A DNA stretch of 64,000 bases from CBDHCC01 sp965261015 (GTDB taxonomy: Bacteria > Pseudomonadota > Alphaproteobacteria > Sphingomonadales > Sphingomonadaceae), in assembly GCA_965261015.1 (NCBI GenBank), contig CBDHCC010000001.1, positions 248,001 through 312,000 of the forward strand, given 5' to 3'. Positions 41,605 through 50,123 of this stretch are shown piece after piece. Each line of letters opens with the position of its first letter. Position 1 is the stretch's first letter. The position numbers were made by a program, and so were the translations under genes. Under the pieces are notes generated by a model. That model saw nothing but the letters and a program-made list of their open reading frames with translations. It did no database searches and was not told where the DNA came from.

Positions 41605-42381
41605 GTGACCGAACCCCGCCTCTTGCCCGTCCGAGTGCGCGTCGGCCTGCTGGCCACGGTCGGACTTGCGGTCGCGCTGGTCGCTCCGGTGCTGGCCGCG
41701 GGGCAACGGGCTCCGATGGGACCGGCCCTCGCTCGAGTCGAAGCGCCGGTGGTCGGCGGCCTGGGGTCCTTCACGCCGTCGGCACCTGATCCTGTACTGG
41801 CGCGACTGTTGCGCTCGCTGCCGCAGGATCGCGCCGGCGCGCGGTCCGCGCTGCGCTTCACGCCCACGCCCGGTCAGACGCTGCCCGGCGCGGTCACCGT
41901 CGCCACTCACGCGCGGTCGGTCGATCTACACGCCAACCTTAGCCGCGTCGCCTCGCCGGTCGCTCGGCCCAGCCTGGCCGATTCGACCGAGTCCACGGCG
42001 CTGGCGATCAAGCCGTCCTCCTACAAGCTGGGCCAGTCGGTCGGCTGGAAGAGCTTCGCGCAGTCGGGGTCCGTCGCGGCGGTCGATCGGGCGATCACGC
42101 GTGCGCCGGTGACGACCTCGCTGACCCGCGATGTCGCGCGCCCGTCGCGCTTCGGCTCCGACCTCAGGGTCGACGCCGCGCCGAGCTTGAACGACGTGGC
42201 GCGCGGGTCGGATGCCGATCCTTCGCTGCAGTTGGAGGTCGGGGGACGCTATCGGCTCAGCCGGTCTTTCGACGTGAAGGCGGGGGTTCGCTATCGCGTA
42301 AATCGCGACCAGTTGGACGCGGACGTGCAGGGCGGAGCGGACAGCTCGGCCGTCTATGTGGGCACCGCCTTCAAGTTCTGA
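41605..42381 (+). CDS. Exported protein with possible outer-membrane beta-barrel tail, not recognised
   Basis: 258 residues from GTG 41605; no strong Shine-Dalgarno fixes the start. A hydrophobic segment (VGLLATVGLAVALVAPVLAAG) acts as signal peptide. The middle is low in recognisable domains and rich in Ser, Arg and Ala. The last 50 residues alternate as amphipathic strands (LEVGGRYRLSRSFDVKAG, VRYRVN, AVYVGTAFKF) and end in Phe, the usual outer-membrane targeting signature. The preceding 171 bp are relatively AT-rich around 41510-41550 and may carry the promoter. Confidence 0.55.
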   Translation: MTEPRLLPVRVRVGLLATVGLAVALVAPVLAAGQRAPMGPALARVEAPVVGGLGSFTPSAPDPVLARLLRSLPQDRAGARSALRFTPTPGQTLPGAVTVATHARSVDLHANLSRVASPVARPSLADSTESTALAIKPSSYKLGQSVGWKSFAQSGSVAAVDRAITRAPVTTSLTRDVARPSRFGSDLRVDAAPSLNDVARGSDADPSLQLEVGGRYRLSRSFDVKAGVRYRVNRDQLDADVQGGADSSAVYVGTAFKF

Positions 42382-42935
42382 TCGGCCGGCGCGGCCAGTC
42401 CGTCGATCGCCGCCCACCCCTCACCACCCACGCCCCTGAGCCTTCGGCCGCGCCGCGCTGTCATCCCGCCGAGCGGCACCGTCTTCCGATCGCCGCACAG
42501 CCGGGCCAACCGCCCGAAGCCCCAGCGCCCCAACGCGCGCGCGCCGGGATGCGAGCGAGTCGGATGGACGGGCGAGACGAAGCACAGATCGACTCCATCG
42601 AGGCGCGCGCGGGTGGCCTGGCGCGCGTCGTGGACGGACGCGGACCGCAACGGGCGATCGATCCGACGGGAGTTGTGCCGGCCGGTCGCGCGCCAGTCGC
42701 CGCGGATCGGCGGCCCGGCGACCAGCAACACCAGCCGGCGGCGCGCGCAGAGGCGGGCCACGCGCCGGAACAGTGCGCGCCGGTCCGCGCGTCCCAGCTC
42801 GTCATCGCGGAACACGACGCCCGACCCCTGCGGCAGGCGGGCCAGGACGGCACCCCGGTCGGCCCGGTTGCGCGCGTCGGTCATCAGCCAGACGGTGGGC
42901 AAACTGGTCGGACGTCGCGGGTGGAGCCGGCGCAT
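42354..42935 (-). CDS. Thiamine-phosphate-synthase-like (ThiE/TenI fold) protein
   Basis: 193 residues from ATG 42935, 22 bp from the divergent yggS start. The TIM-barrel motifs of the ThiE/TenI family are partly kept: WLMTDARN at the start, RSASVHDARQATRARLDGVDLCFVSPVHPTRSHPG, and VPLGGMT near the end. Catalytic residues of true ThiE are not all evident (no clear QLREK), so it may be a TenI-like or a non-catalytic relative. The last 28 bp overlap the convergent hypothetical gene. Confidence 0.68.
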   Translation of the reverse strand: MRRLHPRRPTSLPTVWLMTDARNRADRGAVLARLPQGSGVVFRDDELGRADRRALFRRVARLCARRRLVLLVAGPPIRGDWRATGRHNSRRIDRPLRSASVHDARQATRARLDGVDLCFVSPVHPTRSHPGARALGRWGFGRLARLCGDRKTVPLGGMTARRGRRLRGVGGEGWAAIDGLAAPADQNLKAVPT

Positions 42936-42957
42936 GGCGGCCGCTATAGGGCCGACC

Positions 42958-43623
42958 ATGCCGACCGATCCAGCCGCGCGGTTCGCCGACGCCCTCTCGC
43001 ACATCCGGGACAGGATGCGGATCGCCGCGGAGCGCGCGCGGCGCGACCCGGACGACGTGACCCTGATCGCGGTGAGCAAGCGTCACCCCGCCAGCGCCGT
43101 GGCGGCGCTGATGGACGCCGGACAGCTCGCCTTTGGCGAGAACCGCGTGGCGGAGGCCGAAGGCAAGTTTCCGGCCCTGCGAGAGCGCGAGCCGCGCTTG
43201 CGGCTGCACCTGGTTGGACAGCTGCAATCGAACAAGGCCGCGGCCGCCGCCGCGCTGTTCGACGCGATCCACTCCGTCGACAGATCGTCGCTGATCCGCG
43301 CCCTGGCGGCGTGCGACACCGTGCCCGACTGTTTCGTGCAGGTGAATATCGGGGCCGAACCGCAAAAGGGCGGCTGTGACATCGCCGCGCTGCCCGATGT
43401 GCTGGCCGAGGCGCGCCAGGCCGGTCTGCCGGTGGTCGGCCTGATGAGCGTGCCGCCCGACGGCCTCGACCCCGCGCCCTTCTTCGCGCTGACCGCCGAA
43501 CTGGCGGCCCGGCACGGCCTGTCGCAGCTGAGCATGGGGATGAGCGGCGATTTCGAGGCGGCGATCGCCTTGGGCGCGACCCACATCCGGGTCGGCACCG
43601 CGCTGTTCGGAGAGCGGGCGTGA
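42958..43623 (+). CDS. yggS: YggS family pyridoxal-phosphate-binding protein (PLP homeostasis)
   Basis: 221 residues. The PLP lysine is Lys41 in LIAVSKRHPAS. FGENRVAEAEGKF, LHLVGQLQSNKAA, SMGMSGDFEAAIALGATHIRVGTALFG are the family blocks. It carries PLP with no known enzymatic activity and balances B6 vitamers. The HAD gene starts in a GTGA overlap. Confidence 0.93.
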   Translation: MPTDPAARFADALSHIRDRMRIAAERARRDPDDVTLIAVSKRHPASAVAALMDAGQLAFGENRVAEAEGKFPALREREPRLRLHLVGQLQSNKAAAAAALFDAIHSVDRSSLIRALAACDTVPDCFVQVNIGAEPQKGGCDIAALPDVLAEARQAGLPVVGLMSVPPDGLDPAPFFALTAELAARHGLSQLSMGMSGDFEAAIALGATHIRVGTALFGERA

Positions 43624-44387
43624 CGGCGCGCGGGTCGCGGCCGGACGCGCTGCTGTTCGATTTCGACGGCGTGCTCCTGGAAAGCGAGTTCGTCGGCAAC
43701 CGGCAGATCGCGGAGACGTTGACCGCGCTGGGCTACCCGACGACGCTCGACGACACGCGCCGCCGGTTCGTGGGTCTCAACGGCGCGGACTACCGCTCGG
43801 CGCTGGAACGCTGGATCGGCGGACCGATTCCGGAGGAGTTCCACGCCCGACAGGCCGACCACGCCCGCGCCGCCCTGGCCGAGGGTCTTGAAGCGGTCGC
43901 CGGCGCGGTCGCTTTCGTCCGGTCGCTTCCCGCCGACCTGCCGCGTGCCGTCGCCTCGTCCTCCTCGACCGAGTGGATCGTGGCGCATCTGAACCATCTG
44001 GACCTCGCCCCGGCCTTCGGGTCGCACATTTACAGCGGGGCGGAGCACGTTCGGCGCGGAAAACCGGCCCCGGACCTTTATTGGCACGCGGCGAAGGCCT
44101 TGGGCGTGCCGATCGAGCGCTGCGCGATCCTGGAGGATTCGGAGGTCGGCGTGCGCGGGGCGGTGGCGTCGGGCGCGCGGGTGATCGGCGTCACGGCCGG
44201 TCGCCACTGCCCCGCCGACCACGCCGACGCGCTGCGCGCCCTGGGCGTTCGCGAGATCGCCGGCGGCTTCGCGGAGGTGGCGGAACGCCTGGGCCTGCCG
44301 ATCGCGCCGGATGAGGCCCCGTCCGAAGCCGGGGCTAGAGCTGGTGTCCCGTCCGGTCCCGCTTCGTGCGCAGATACCCTTCGTTGA
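43620..44387 (+). CDS. HAD superfamily hydrolase (beta-phosphoglucomutase/phosphatase-like)
   Basis: 255 residues from a GTG overlapping the yggS stop. Motif I is LLFDFDGVLLES (Asp14, Asp16), motif II VASSSS, motif III HVRRGKPAPDLY and motif IV ILEDSEVGVRGAVASGARVIGV. The cap (EFVGNRQIAETLTALG) is the four-helix C1 type. The substrate is unknown; sugar or glycolate phosphates are typical. The last about 18 residues run into the 3' end of ribA on the other strand (53-bp overlap) and are probably a recent extension. Confidence 0.88.
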   Translation: MTARGSRPDALLFDFDGVLLESEFVGNRQIAETLTALGYPTTLDDTRRRFVGLNGADYRSALERWIGGPIPEEFHARQADHARAALAEGLEAVAGAVAFVRSLPADLPRAVASSSSTEWIVAHLNHLDLAPAFGSHIYSGAEHVRRGKPAPDLYWHAAKALGVPIERCAILEDSEVGVRGAVASGARVIGVTAGRHCPADHADALRALGVREIAGGFAEVAERLGLPIAPDEAPSEAGARAGVPSGPASCADTLR

Positions 44388-45393
44388 ACGCCGACGGCGC
44401 GACCGCCAGCGGGACGCGGGCCACCACGTCGATCCCGTGCGCCGTCAGCGCGGCGACCTTGGCCGGGTTGTTCGTAAGCAGGCGGACGGCCGGCGTGTCC
44501 AGCGCGCGCAGCATGGCCGCCGCCACGCCATAGTCCCGCTCGTCCACCGCGAAGCCCAGCCGGGTGTTGGCGTCGACCGTGTCGAACCCCTGGTCCTGCA
44601 GCTGATAGGCGCGCAGCTTGTTCAACAGGCCGATGCCCCGCCCCTCCTGCCGCAGATAGAGCAGCAGGCCGTGGCCGTCCTGCCGCATCCGGGCGAGTGC
44701 CGTGTCCAGCTGCGGCCCGCAGTCGCATTTGAGGCTGCCGAACACGTCGCCCGTCAGGCATTCGGAATGCAACCGGACGAGCGGCGCGCCCGTCCCCGAC
44801 CCGATCCGCAGCGCCACATGCTCCTCGCCGGTCACCTCGTGGCGAAAGCCGGTCACGCGCGCGTCGTCCGCCGCGCGCACCGGCAGGCGGGCGGCCACCA
44901 CCGGGCGCAGGCGGTCGGGATCGGTGGCGCCCGCCAACGCCGCCACCTCCAGCCGCGCGTCGCCCGCGTCCCCCTCGCTCACCCAGAGCGCGGGCAGCAG
45001 CCCCTGGCGCGTGCAGAGCCAGAGGGCGGCGTCCAGTGCGCCCGCCGCGCCGGACTCCACCAGCGCGAACGGCCCCTTCATCGGGTGGGCGAGGTCGTCG
45101 GCGGGGTTCGCCACGGCCAGCGCCAAGCGGGGGTCGGGCAGCGACGCGCGCGCGATCCGCACCGCGCCGCCCGACGCGGCCTCCCGCTGGTTGGTGAGCT
45201 TCAGCGTCGCGGCCCGCGCCGGGCTGATGACCAGATCCGCCGGTCCCAGGCGGTCAAGCGTGGCGAGCGCGTCGTCATCCGCGCGTTCGGCCGAGAGCAC
45301 GGTCACGACGCTCGACCCGTCCGCGATCGTCACCGGCCATCCGCGGCGCAGCGCGTCCAGCGCCCGTCCGACGGAGCGGTCGGGTGTCACCAT
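44335..45393 (-). CDS. ribA: GTP cyclohydrolase II with an N-terminal extension
   Basis: 352 residues from ATG 45393, with GGAG 5 nt upstream; a GTG at 45390 overlaps the xth stop. The C-terminal half is the enzyme: zinc ligands in HSECLTGDVFGSLKCDCG and catalytic LRQEGRGIGLLNKLRAYQLQDQG, plus FAVDERDYG. It opens GTP in riboflavin synthesis. About 150 extra N-terminal residues (RALDALRRGWPVTIAD...) are typical of alphaproteobacterial RibA and may be a degenerate DHBP-synthase-like part; no catalytic motif is visible there. Confidence 0.9.
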   Translation of the reverse strand: MVTPDRSVGRALDALRRGWPVTIADGSSVVTVLSAERADDDALATLDRLGPADLVISPARAATLKLTNQREAASGGAVRIARASLPDPRLALAVANPADDLAHPMKGPFALVESGAAGALDAALWLCTRQGLLPALWVSEGDAGDARLEVAALAGATDPDRLRPVVAARLPVRAADDARVTGFRHEVTGEEHVALRIGSGTGAPLVRLHSECLTGDVFGSLKCDCGPQLDTALARMRQDGHGLLLYLRQEGRGIGLLNKLRAYQLQDQGFDTVDANTRLGFAVDERDYGVAAAMLRALDTPAVRLLTNNPAKVAALTAHGIDVVARVPLAVAPSAFNEGYLRTKRDRTGHQL

Positions 45394-46178
45394 TCGAACT
45401 CCGTGACGATCGGGACGTGGTCCGACGGCTTGTCCCAGTCGCGGCACTCCTCGTGCACCCGATGCGCCGTGGCGGTCCCGGCGATGTCGGGTGTCGCCCA
45501 CATATGGTCCAACCGCCGGCCACGATCCGACTTGCGCCAGTCCCTCGCGCGATAGCTCCACCAAGTGTGGAGCCGGCCCGGGGCGGGCACGAAATTGCGG
45601 CCGAGGTCCACCCATCCGGCGGCCGCGCGCAGCCGGTCCAGGGCCTCGATCTCGATCGCGGTGTGGCTGACGGTGTTGCGAAGCTGCGTGTGGCTCCAGA
45701 CGTCGCTGGGCAGCGGGGCCACGTTGAAGTCGCCGGTGACGATCGTCGGCCGGTCCAGCGCGTCGGCCCAGCGGGTCATGCGGTCGAGAAAATCGAGCTT
45801 CTGGCCGAACTTCGGATTGACGGCGCGGTCGGGCACGTCGCCGCCCGCGGGCACGTACACGCACTCCAACCCCACCCCACCGGGCAGCCGGACGCCCAGA
45901 TGGCGCGCCTCGCCATTGGCCTGCCAATCCAGCCGCGCCTCGGCCTGGATCGGCACGCGCGAGACGATGGCGACGCCGTGGTAATTGGGCTGGCCGTTCA
46001 GGCACTGGTGCGGATAGCCGGCATTCGCCAGCGCCTCGGCCGGGAAGTGTTCGTCGGGCGTCTTCGTTTCCTGCAGGCACAGCACGTCGGGCCGCGCTTC
46101 GGCCAGGAACCGCAGCACGGCCGGCACCCGGAAGCGCACGGAGTTGATGTTCCAGCTGGCGATCGAAAGACGGGTCAT
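45387..46178 (-). CDS. xth: Exodeoxyribonuclease III
   Basis: 263 residues. Blocks of the family in order: ASWNINSVRFR, LCLQETKTPDEHFP, YHGVAIVSR, IVTGDFNVAPLPSDVW, and SDRGRRLDHMWATPDI, PSDHVPIV at the C-terminus with the catalytic His. It is the AP endonuclease / 3' repair exonuclease. The stop overlaps ribA, so the two form an operon. Confidence 0.95.
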   Translation of the reverse strand: MTRLSIASWNINSVRFRVPAVLRFLAEARPDVLCLQETKTPDEHFPAEALANAGYPHQCLNGQPNYHGVAIVSRVPIQAEARLDWQANGEARHLGVRLPGGVGLECVYVPAGGDVPDRAVNPKFGQKLDFLDRMTRWADALDRPTIVTGDFNVAPLPSDVWSHTQLRNTVSHTAIEIEALDRLRAAAGWVDLGRNFVPAPGRLHTWWSYRARDWRKSDRGRRLDHMWATPDIAGTATAHRVHEECRDWDKPSDHVPIVTEFEW

Positions 46179-46242
46179 CGCCGCCGTCTAGCCACTCCAA
46201 GGCCGGCTGAGAACCGGGCGCGCGGGGCCCAAACGCAAAGAC

Positions 46243-46268
46243 CCCCGCTCCAGGGGGGTGGAGCGGGG
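46243..46268 (-). terminator. Intrinsic terminator of lolA
   Basis: A perfect 10-bp inverted repeat, CCCCGCTCCA at 46243-46252 and TGGAGCGGGG at 46259-46268, with a 6-nt loop. Read on the minus strand it is followed by GTCTTTGCGTTT, a broken T-rich tract. It lies 145 bp past the lolA stop and upstream of xth. The rest of the 234-bp gap shows nothing else I can name. Confidence 0.7.
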
Positions 46269-46412
46269 ATCCCCTACGCGTTCGTCACGCATGCGACCGA
46301 GCCAGCGGGCGGGCAACAGGGGGAATCCCGATTCCGCCGGCCGCGATCGCACCTCCGAGATAGGTGTAACACCCTGTCGCACAAGTGAACGACGGTTAAG
46401 GAAAGCCGCGCG

Positions 46413-47033
46413 TCACCTCCGCGGGTCGCTCCAGGTGAACGTCCTGTCGCTCACCGCCACATTGTATCGCTGGTTCGACAGGCGCACGCTGGTGCGGTTG
46501 TTCTGGCTGTCGAGCGTCACCCAGCCCGTCAGCATCAGCCCGGCCGGCGACCCGGCGTCGCGACGGAACGCCATGGTGATCGCGCCATATTGCGGCCGCT
46601 TGGGGTCCTTTGCCAGCACCAGCACCACGTTGGGATCGGGCGAATCGACCACCTTGGCGAAGCGTTGCAGATTGGAATCGGGGTCGATGAGGACGGACAG
46701 CGGGCTGTCCCCAACCGGCCAGCGCTGCACCTGCTTCACGGAATAATCGATGTAGGTCAGCGCCTTGCCGTCCGCGACCAGCAGGATGGGCACGCCCTTT
46801 TGGTACTGGAACCGGATCTTGCCGGGCCGCTTCATCGACAGCTGGCCGGTCAGCGTCTTGCCGGCGCGGTCCGTCTGGGCGAACGCCGCCGTCATCGACT
46901 TGGCCGCCTTCAGGTGGGCCGCGACGCTGGACAGGTCGTCCGCCTGCGCGATCGCGGGGCTGGCGACCAGGGTCAAGGGGGCGGCGACCAGGGTCGAGAG
47001 CGCGAGCGCGGTGGCAAGGCGGTGGGTGGGCAT
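46413..47033 (-). CDS. lolA: Outer-membrane lipoprotein carrier protein LolA
   Basis: 206 residues from ATG 47033; an earlier ATG at 47069 would put extra residues before the signal peptide (RLATALALSTLVAAPLTLVA...AIAQA). The mature protein shows the LolA pattern: LSSVAAHLKAAKSMTAAFAQTDRAGKTLTGQLSMKRPGKIRFQY and VADGKALTYIDYSVKQVQRWP, then a series of amphipathic strands. It carries lipoproteins through the periplasm. Confidence 0.93.
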   Translation of the reverse strand: MPTHRLATALALSTLVAAPLTLVASPAIAQADDLSSVAAHLKAAKSMTAAFAQTDRAGKTLTGQLSMKRPGKIRFQYQKGVPILLVADGKALTYIDYSVKQVQRWPVGDSPLSVLIDPDSNLQRFAKVVDSPDPNVVLVLAKDPKRPQYGAITMAFRRDAGSPAGLMLTGWVTLDSQNNRTSVRLSNQRYNVAVSDRTFTWSDPRR

Positions 47034-47160
47034 CGGGACGTCCTGAACAATGGCTTCGGAGCGTCGCACTAGGGGTTGGGCGTTGAATGTCCAGTGAACC
47101 GCGCCGGTTCCTGCCGTTCAGGCGGCTTGCGCGCCGGACCGCGCTGAGCGAGGGCGGGAC

Positions 47161-47814
47161 ATGACCGCGTGGAGCGTCTTCGACCTGGACCGGACGCTCA
47201 CCCGCCACCCCACCTACAGCCGGCTGCTGCTGGCCCTGGCGCTGGCCCACCGCCCCTGGCGCGTGGCGGCGGTCGCGCTCTGGCCGATCGGCTTTGTCGC
47301 CCATGCGCTCGGTCGGTGGGATCGCCGGCGGCTGAAGCGCTGGATGCACGCGACGCTCGTCGGGCCGGCGGTCGACAGCGCGCTGGCGCGGTCCGTGGCG
47401 GACCGGATGGCCGCGCGCCTGGTGGCCGACGGCCTGCTGCCGGACGCCACCCGGTGCCTGGCGGCGGAACGGGCGGCCGGGCGGCGCGTCCTGATCGCCA
47501 GCGCCGCCAACAGCCTGCTGGTGGAACCGCTGGCCCGCCGGCTGGGGGTCGAGGCGGTCTCGACCCGGTCGCGCTGGGTCGACGGCGCGCTCAGGCCCGG
47601 CAGCGTCGGTCCGAACTGCTACGGCGAGGACAAGCTGGTCGCCGTGGCGGCCCGGCTGGGCGCGCGCGGCGACCTGCACGTCCGCGCGTTCAGCGACCAC
47701 GCGTCCGACGCGCCATTGCTGGGCTGGGCCGACGAGGCGGTGGCGGTCAATCCGTCCCGCGCGCTCGCCCGGCTGGCCGATGCGCGCGGCTGGCGGATCG
47801 AACGCTGGCGCTAG
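47161..47814 (+). CDS. HAD-IB family phosphatase
   Basis: 217 residues. Motif I is VFDLDRTLTRHPTY (Asp8, Asp10), motif II is LIASAANSLLVEPLARRLG and motif IV FSDHASDAPLLGWADEAVAVNPS, as in the phosphoserine-phosphatase-like HAD-IB group (Asp-x-Asp-x-Thr, C1 helical cap). The cap contains hydrophobic helices. Its position at the edge of a glycan-like cluster with a CDP-glycerol transferase relative suggests a phosphosugar or phosphopolyol substrate, which is inference. Convergent with the next gene (4-bp overlap). Confidence 0.83.
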   Translation: MTAWSVFDLDRTLTRHPTYSRLLLALALAHRPWRVAAVALWPIGFVAHALGRWDRRRLKRWMHATLVGPAVDSALARSVADRMAARLVADGLLPDATRCLAAERAAGRRVLIASAANSLLVEPLARRLGVEAVSTRSRWVDGALRPGSVGPNCYGEDKLVAVAARLGARGDLHVRAFSDHASDAPLLGWADEAVAVNPSRALARLADARGWRIERWR

Positions 47815-48962
47815 CCGTCCAGCGCGTGAACGATGGCGCGCGCCGCCCGGTCGGACGACCGTTCGTCCGTCAGGGCGATGCTGGCGGCGAACAGCGCCTC
47901 TTGAACGGGCCGGAAGCGGGCCTGCTCCGCCTCCGCCCGGGCGAGCGCGGGGCCCAGTTCGGCGACCGACCCGATGACCTGTCCCGTGCGCCAGTGCGCG
48001 TAATTCGGATCGCCCGCCCAATCGATGCCGTGCGAGTTCAGGAAGATGGCGGGGCGCGGCCGCCACAGGAATTCGTACAGCTGGCTGCTGACATCGCCCA
48101 GATAGATGTCGGCGGCGCGGGTGTAGGTCATGTCCGTCGCGGCCCGGCTGCCGGTGTCGATCAGGATGTTCGGCGCCGCGATCCACCGGCGGCGCAGCCG
48201 TCCCGGGCGGTCGAGCCGGAGCGGCGACAGGCTGAGCGTCACCGGCCGGGCGAACAGCATGACGTGCGGGGCGAAGATCAGATTGTGGTCCGGATGGTCC
48301 ACGAACCAGTCCAGCACCGCCGCTCCGTCGCGGAACCACGACGAGAGCGCGGGCGAGGGGTGGGGATTGTAGAGCACGGTCGGGCGACCGGGCGGCAGGG
48401 GCAGGGCGGGACCCGCCGTCACGGTGTCGAATTTGGGATAGCCCACCACGGACAGTCGGTCGGCCGGCAGTCCGGCCTCCGCCACCAGCCGGTCGCGGAT
48501 CTTCGGGCCGCTGACCAGGACATGGTCGAACAGCGCGCTGGCCGGATCGAAGCCGATCGCGCGGTCGCCAGCGCCGTGCCGCGTGTGGATCAGGGTCAGG
48601 TCCGCCAGGCCGTAGCGCGTGCGCAGGATGGCGGAGGTCTTCTCCGCCACCACCAGGGCGTCCAGCCCGGCGAAGAACGGCAGGTTGTCGCGATAGATCG
48701 TCAGTTTGGCCGCCGGCAGCCATCGGTCGAGCGCGCGCGCGGCGAGCCGCGACAGGACGGTGCGGTGGAACAAGCGGTGGCGGACCAGATTGGCCGGGGC
48801 GTCCGGACCCACGATGCGGTCGACCTCGTCCGCCATCGCGTCCGACACGCTGGCCAGCACGACGGTCCAGTCCGGCCGCAGGTGGGCCAGCGAGCGGGCG
48901 ACCGGGGCCAGATGGGCCACCTGATGGATCTGATCGTGATTGAACAGGACACCGACGCGCAC
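47811..48962 (-). CDS. CDP-glycerol glycerophosphotransferase family protein (TagB/TagF-like)
   Basis: 383 residues from GTG 48962; an in-frame ATG at 49016 would overlap the divergent gene. The nucleotide-binding C-terminal domain shows RPTVLYNPHPSPALSSWF, HNLIFAPH, and MTYTRAADIYLGDVSSQLYEFLWRPRPAIFLNSHGIDW, the characteristic DxSS-E signature of glyphos-transferases. The N-terminal half is GT-B like (VGVLFNHDQIHQVAHLAPVARSL). Relatives build poly(glycerol-phosphate) or ribitol-phosphate; in Gram-negative bacteria they decorate capsules or LPS. Confidence 0.8.
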   Translation of the reverse strand: MRVGVLFNHDQIHQVAHLAPVARSLAHLRPDWTVVLASVSDAMADEVDRIVGPDAPANLVRHRLFHRTVLSRLAARALDRWLPAAKLTIYRDNLPFFAGLDALVVAEKTSAILRTRYGLADLTLIHTRHGAGDRAIGFDPASALFDHVLVSGPKIRDRLVAEAGLPADRLSVVGYPKFDTVTAGPALPLPPGRPTVLYNPHPSPALSSWFRDGAAVLDWFVDHPDHNLIFAPHVMLFARPVTLSLSPLRLDRPGRLRRRWIAAPNILIDTGSRAATDMTYTRAADIYLGDVSSQLYEFLWRPRPAIFLNSHGIDWAGDPNYAHWRTGQVIGSVAELGPALARAEAEQARFRPVQEALFAASIALTDERSSDRAARAIVHALDG

Positions 48963-49004
48963 GCTCAGCCGCCGCGCTTGCCAGCGGCCGCGATGCGTCC
49001 ATAG

Positions 49005-50123
49005 GTGCGCCCGCATGGGGCCAGGCGATCCGTTTTGAGACAGCGCATCGGCATCCTCCTTCGGGATGGTGGGGGCGGCGGCACCGAACGCATCGCGCGC
49101 CGGCTGGGTCAAGCCTGGCGACGCGAAGGGCGCGATGTCGTGCTGCTGGTCGGCGACCCGACCGGGTCCGCGTCGTGGAACGGGGCCGACGCCCCCGGCG
49201 GGCCGCTGCCGCTGCTCGCGCCCGCACGGGCCATCACCCGCTCGCCGGGCGCGATGGCTCGCCTGGGCGCCTGGGCCGGGGCGCAGGCGGTCGCGGCGGG
49301 GCTGGACGGTGTCTATGTGCCCGGCAACCACCACTTGCCGGCCCTGCCCGCCCTGCGCCGCGCGGTCGGGCCGCGCGTCGCCGTGGTCGCGCGGCTCAGC
49401 AATCCGGTCCGCCGTCCCGACCGCCCGGCCTGGCGGCAAGCGGTCTGGGAGCGGTTGCTGGCGCGCCGACTGGACCGCGCCGACGCGGTGGTCGCGCTGT
49501 CGGACGAACTGGCGCTCCAGGCGGCGGAGCGGCTGCCCCGCGCACGCCTGCACGTCATCCCCAGCCCCGTTCTGGAGGACGACGCGCCGCTCGCCCCGCC
49601 GCGCACTTCCGGCGCGCCGCGCCATATCGTCGGCGTCGGCCGGCTGGTGGCCCAGAAGAACTGGGCGCTGCTGCTCGACGCCCTGGCGCTCGGCCCGGGC
49701 GATGTGCGCCTGACGTTGGTGGGCGACGGGCCGGATCGGGCGGCGTTGGAACGGCAGGCGCACCGATTGGGCTTGACCGAGCGGGTCGCGTTCGCGGGCC
49801 GGGTCGCCGACGCGGCGGAGTGGATGGCGCGCGCGCGGCTGCTGGTCCTGCCGTCGCGCTATGAGGGGGTGCCGGCGGTGTTGATCGAGGCGCTGGCCGC
49901 CGGGCTGACCGTGGTGGCGACGGACTGTTCGCCGTCGATCCGCGCGCTGGTGCCCGCCGGCCACGGGATCGTCGTGCCGCCCGGCGAGGCCCGGGCGATG
50001 GCGGAGGCGATCGGTCGCATGCTGGCGACCACGCCGGCCCCCCTGCCGCCCGACGCGCTCGACCGTTACCGCATCGGCCCGGTGGCGCGCCGCCACCTGG
50101 CCCTGTTCGACGCCGCCGGATGA
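49005..50123 (+). CDS. GT4 family glycosyltransferase
   Basis: 372 residues from GTG 49005, or 362 from a TTG at 49035 directly before the conserved RQRIGILLRDGGGGGTERIARRL. The acceptor loop GGGGGTERI is the GT4 hallmark. The donor domain has IVGVGRLVAQKNWALLLDAL and VLPSRYEGVPAVLIEALAAGLTVVATD with the E(x7)E motif. It transfers a sugar from a nucleotide donor in surface-glycan assembly. The flippase gene starts in an ATGA overlap. Confidence 0.88.
   Translation: MRPHGARRSVLRQRIGILLRDGGGGGTERIARRLGQAWRREGRDVVLLVGDPTGSASWNGADAPGGPLPLLAPARAITRSPGAMARLGAWAGAQAVAAGLDGVYVPGNHHLPALPALRRAVGPRVAVVARLSNPVRRPDRPAWRQAVWERLLARRLDRADAVVALSDELALQAAERLPRARLHVIPSPVLEDDAPLAPPRTSGAPRHIVGVGRLVAQKNWALLLDALALGPGDVRLTLVGDGPDRAALERQAHRLGLTERVAFAGRVADAAEWMARARLLVLPSRYEGVPAVLIEALAAGLTVVATDCSPSIRALVPAGHGIVVPPGEARAMAEAIGRMLATTPAPLPPDALDRYRIGPVARRHLALFDAAG

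Noticed and set aside
46396..49227. Minus-strand open frame of over 900 codons
   Set aside because: It spans lolA, the HAD-IB gene and the glyphos-transferase gene in the wrong frame; no domain is recognisable and three well-supported genes occupy the same DNA.
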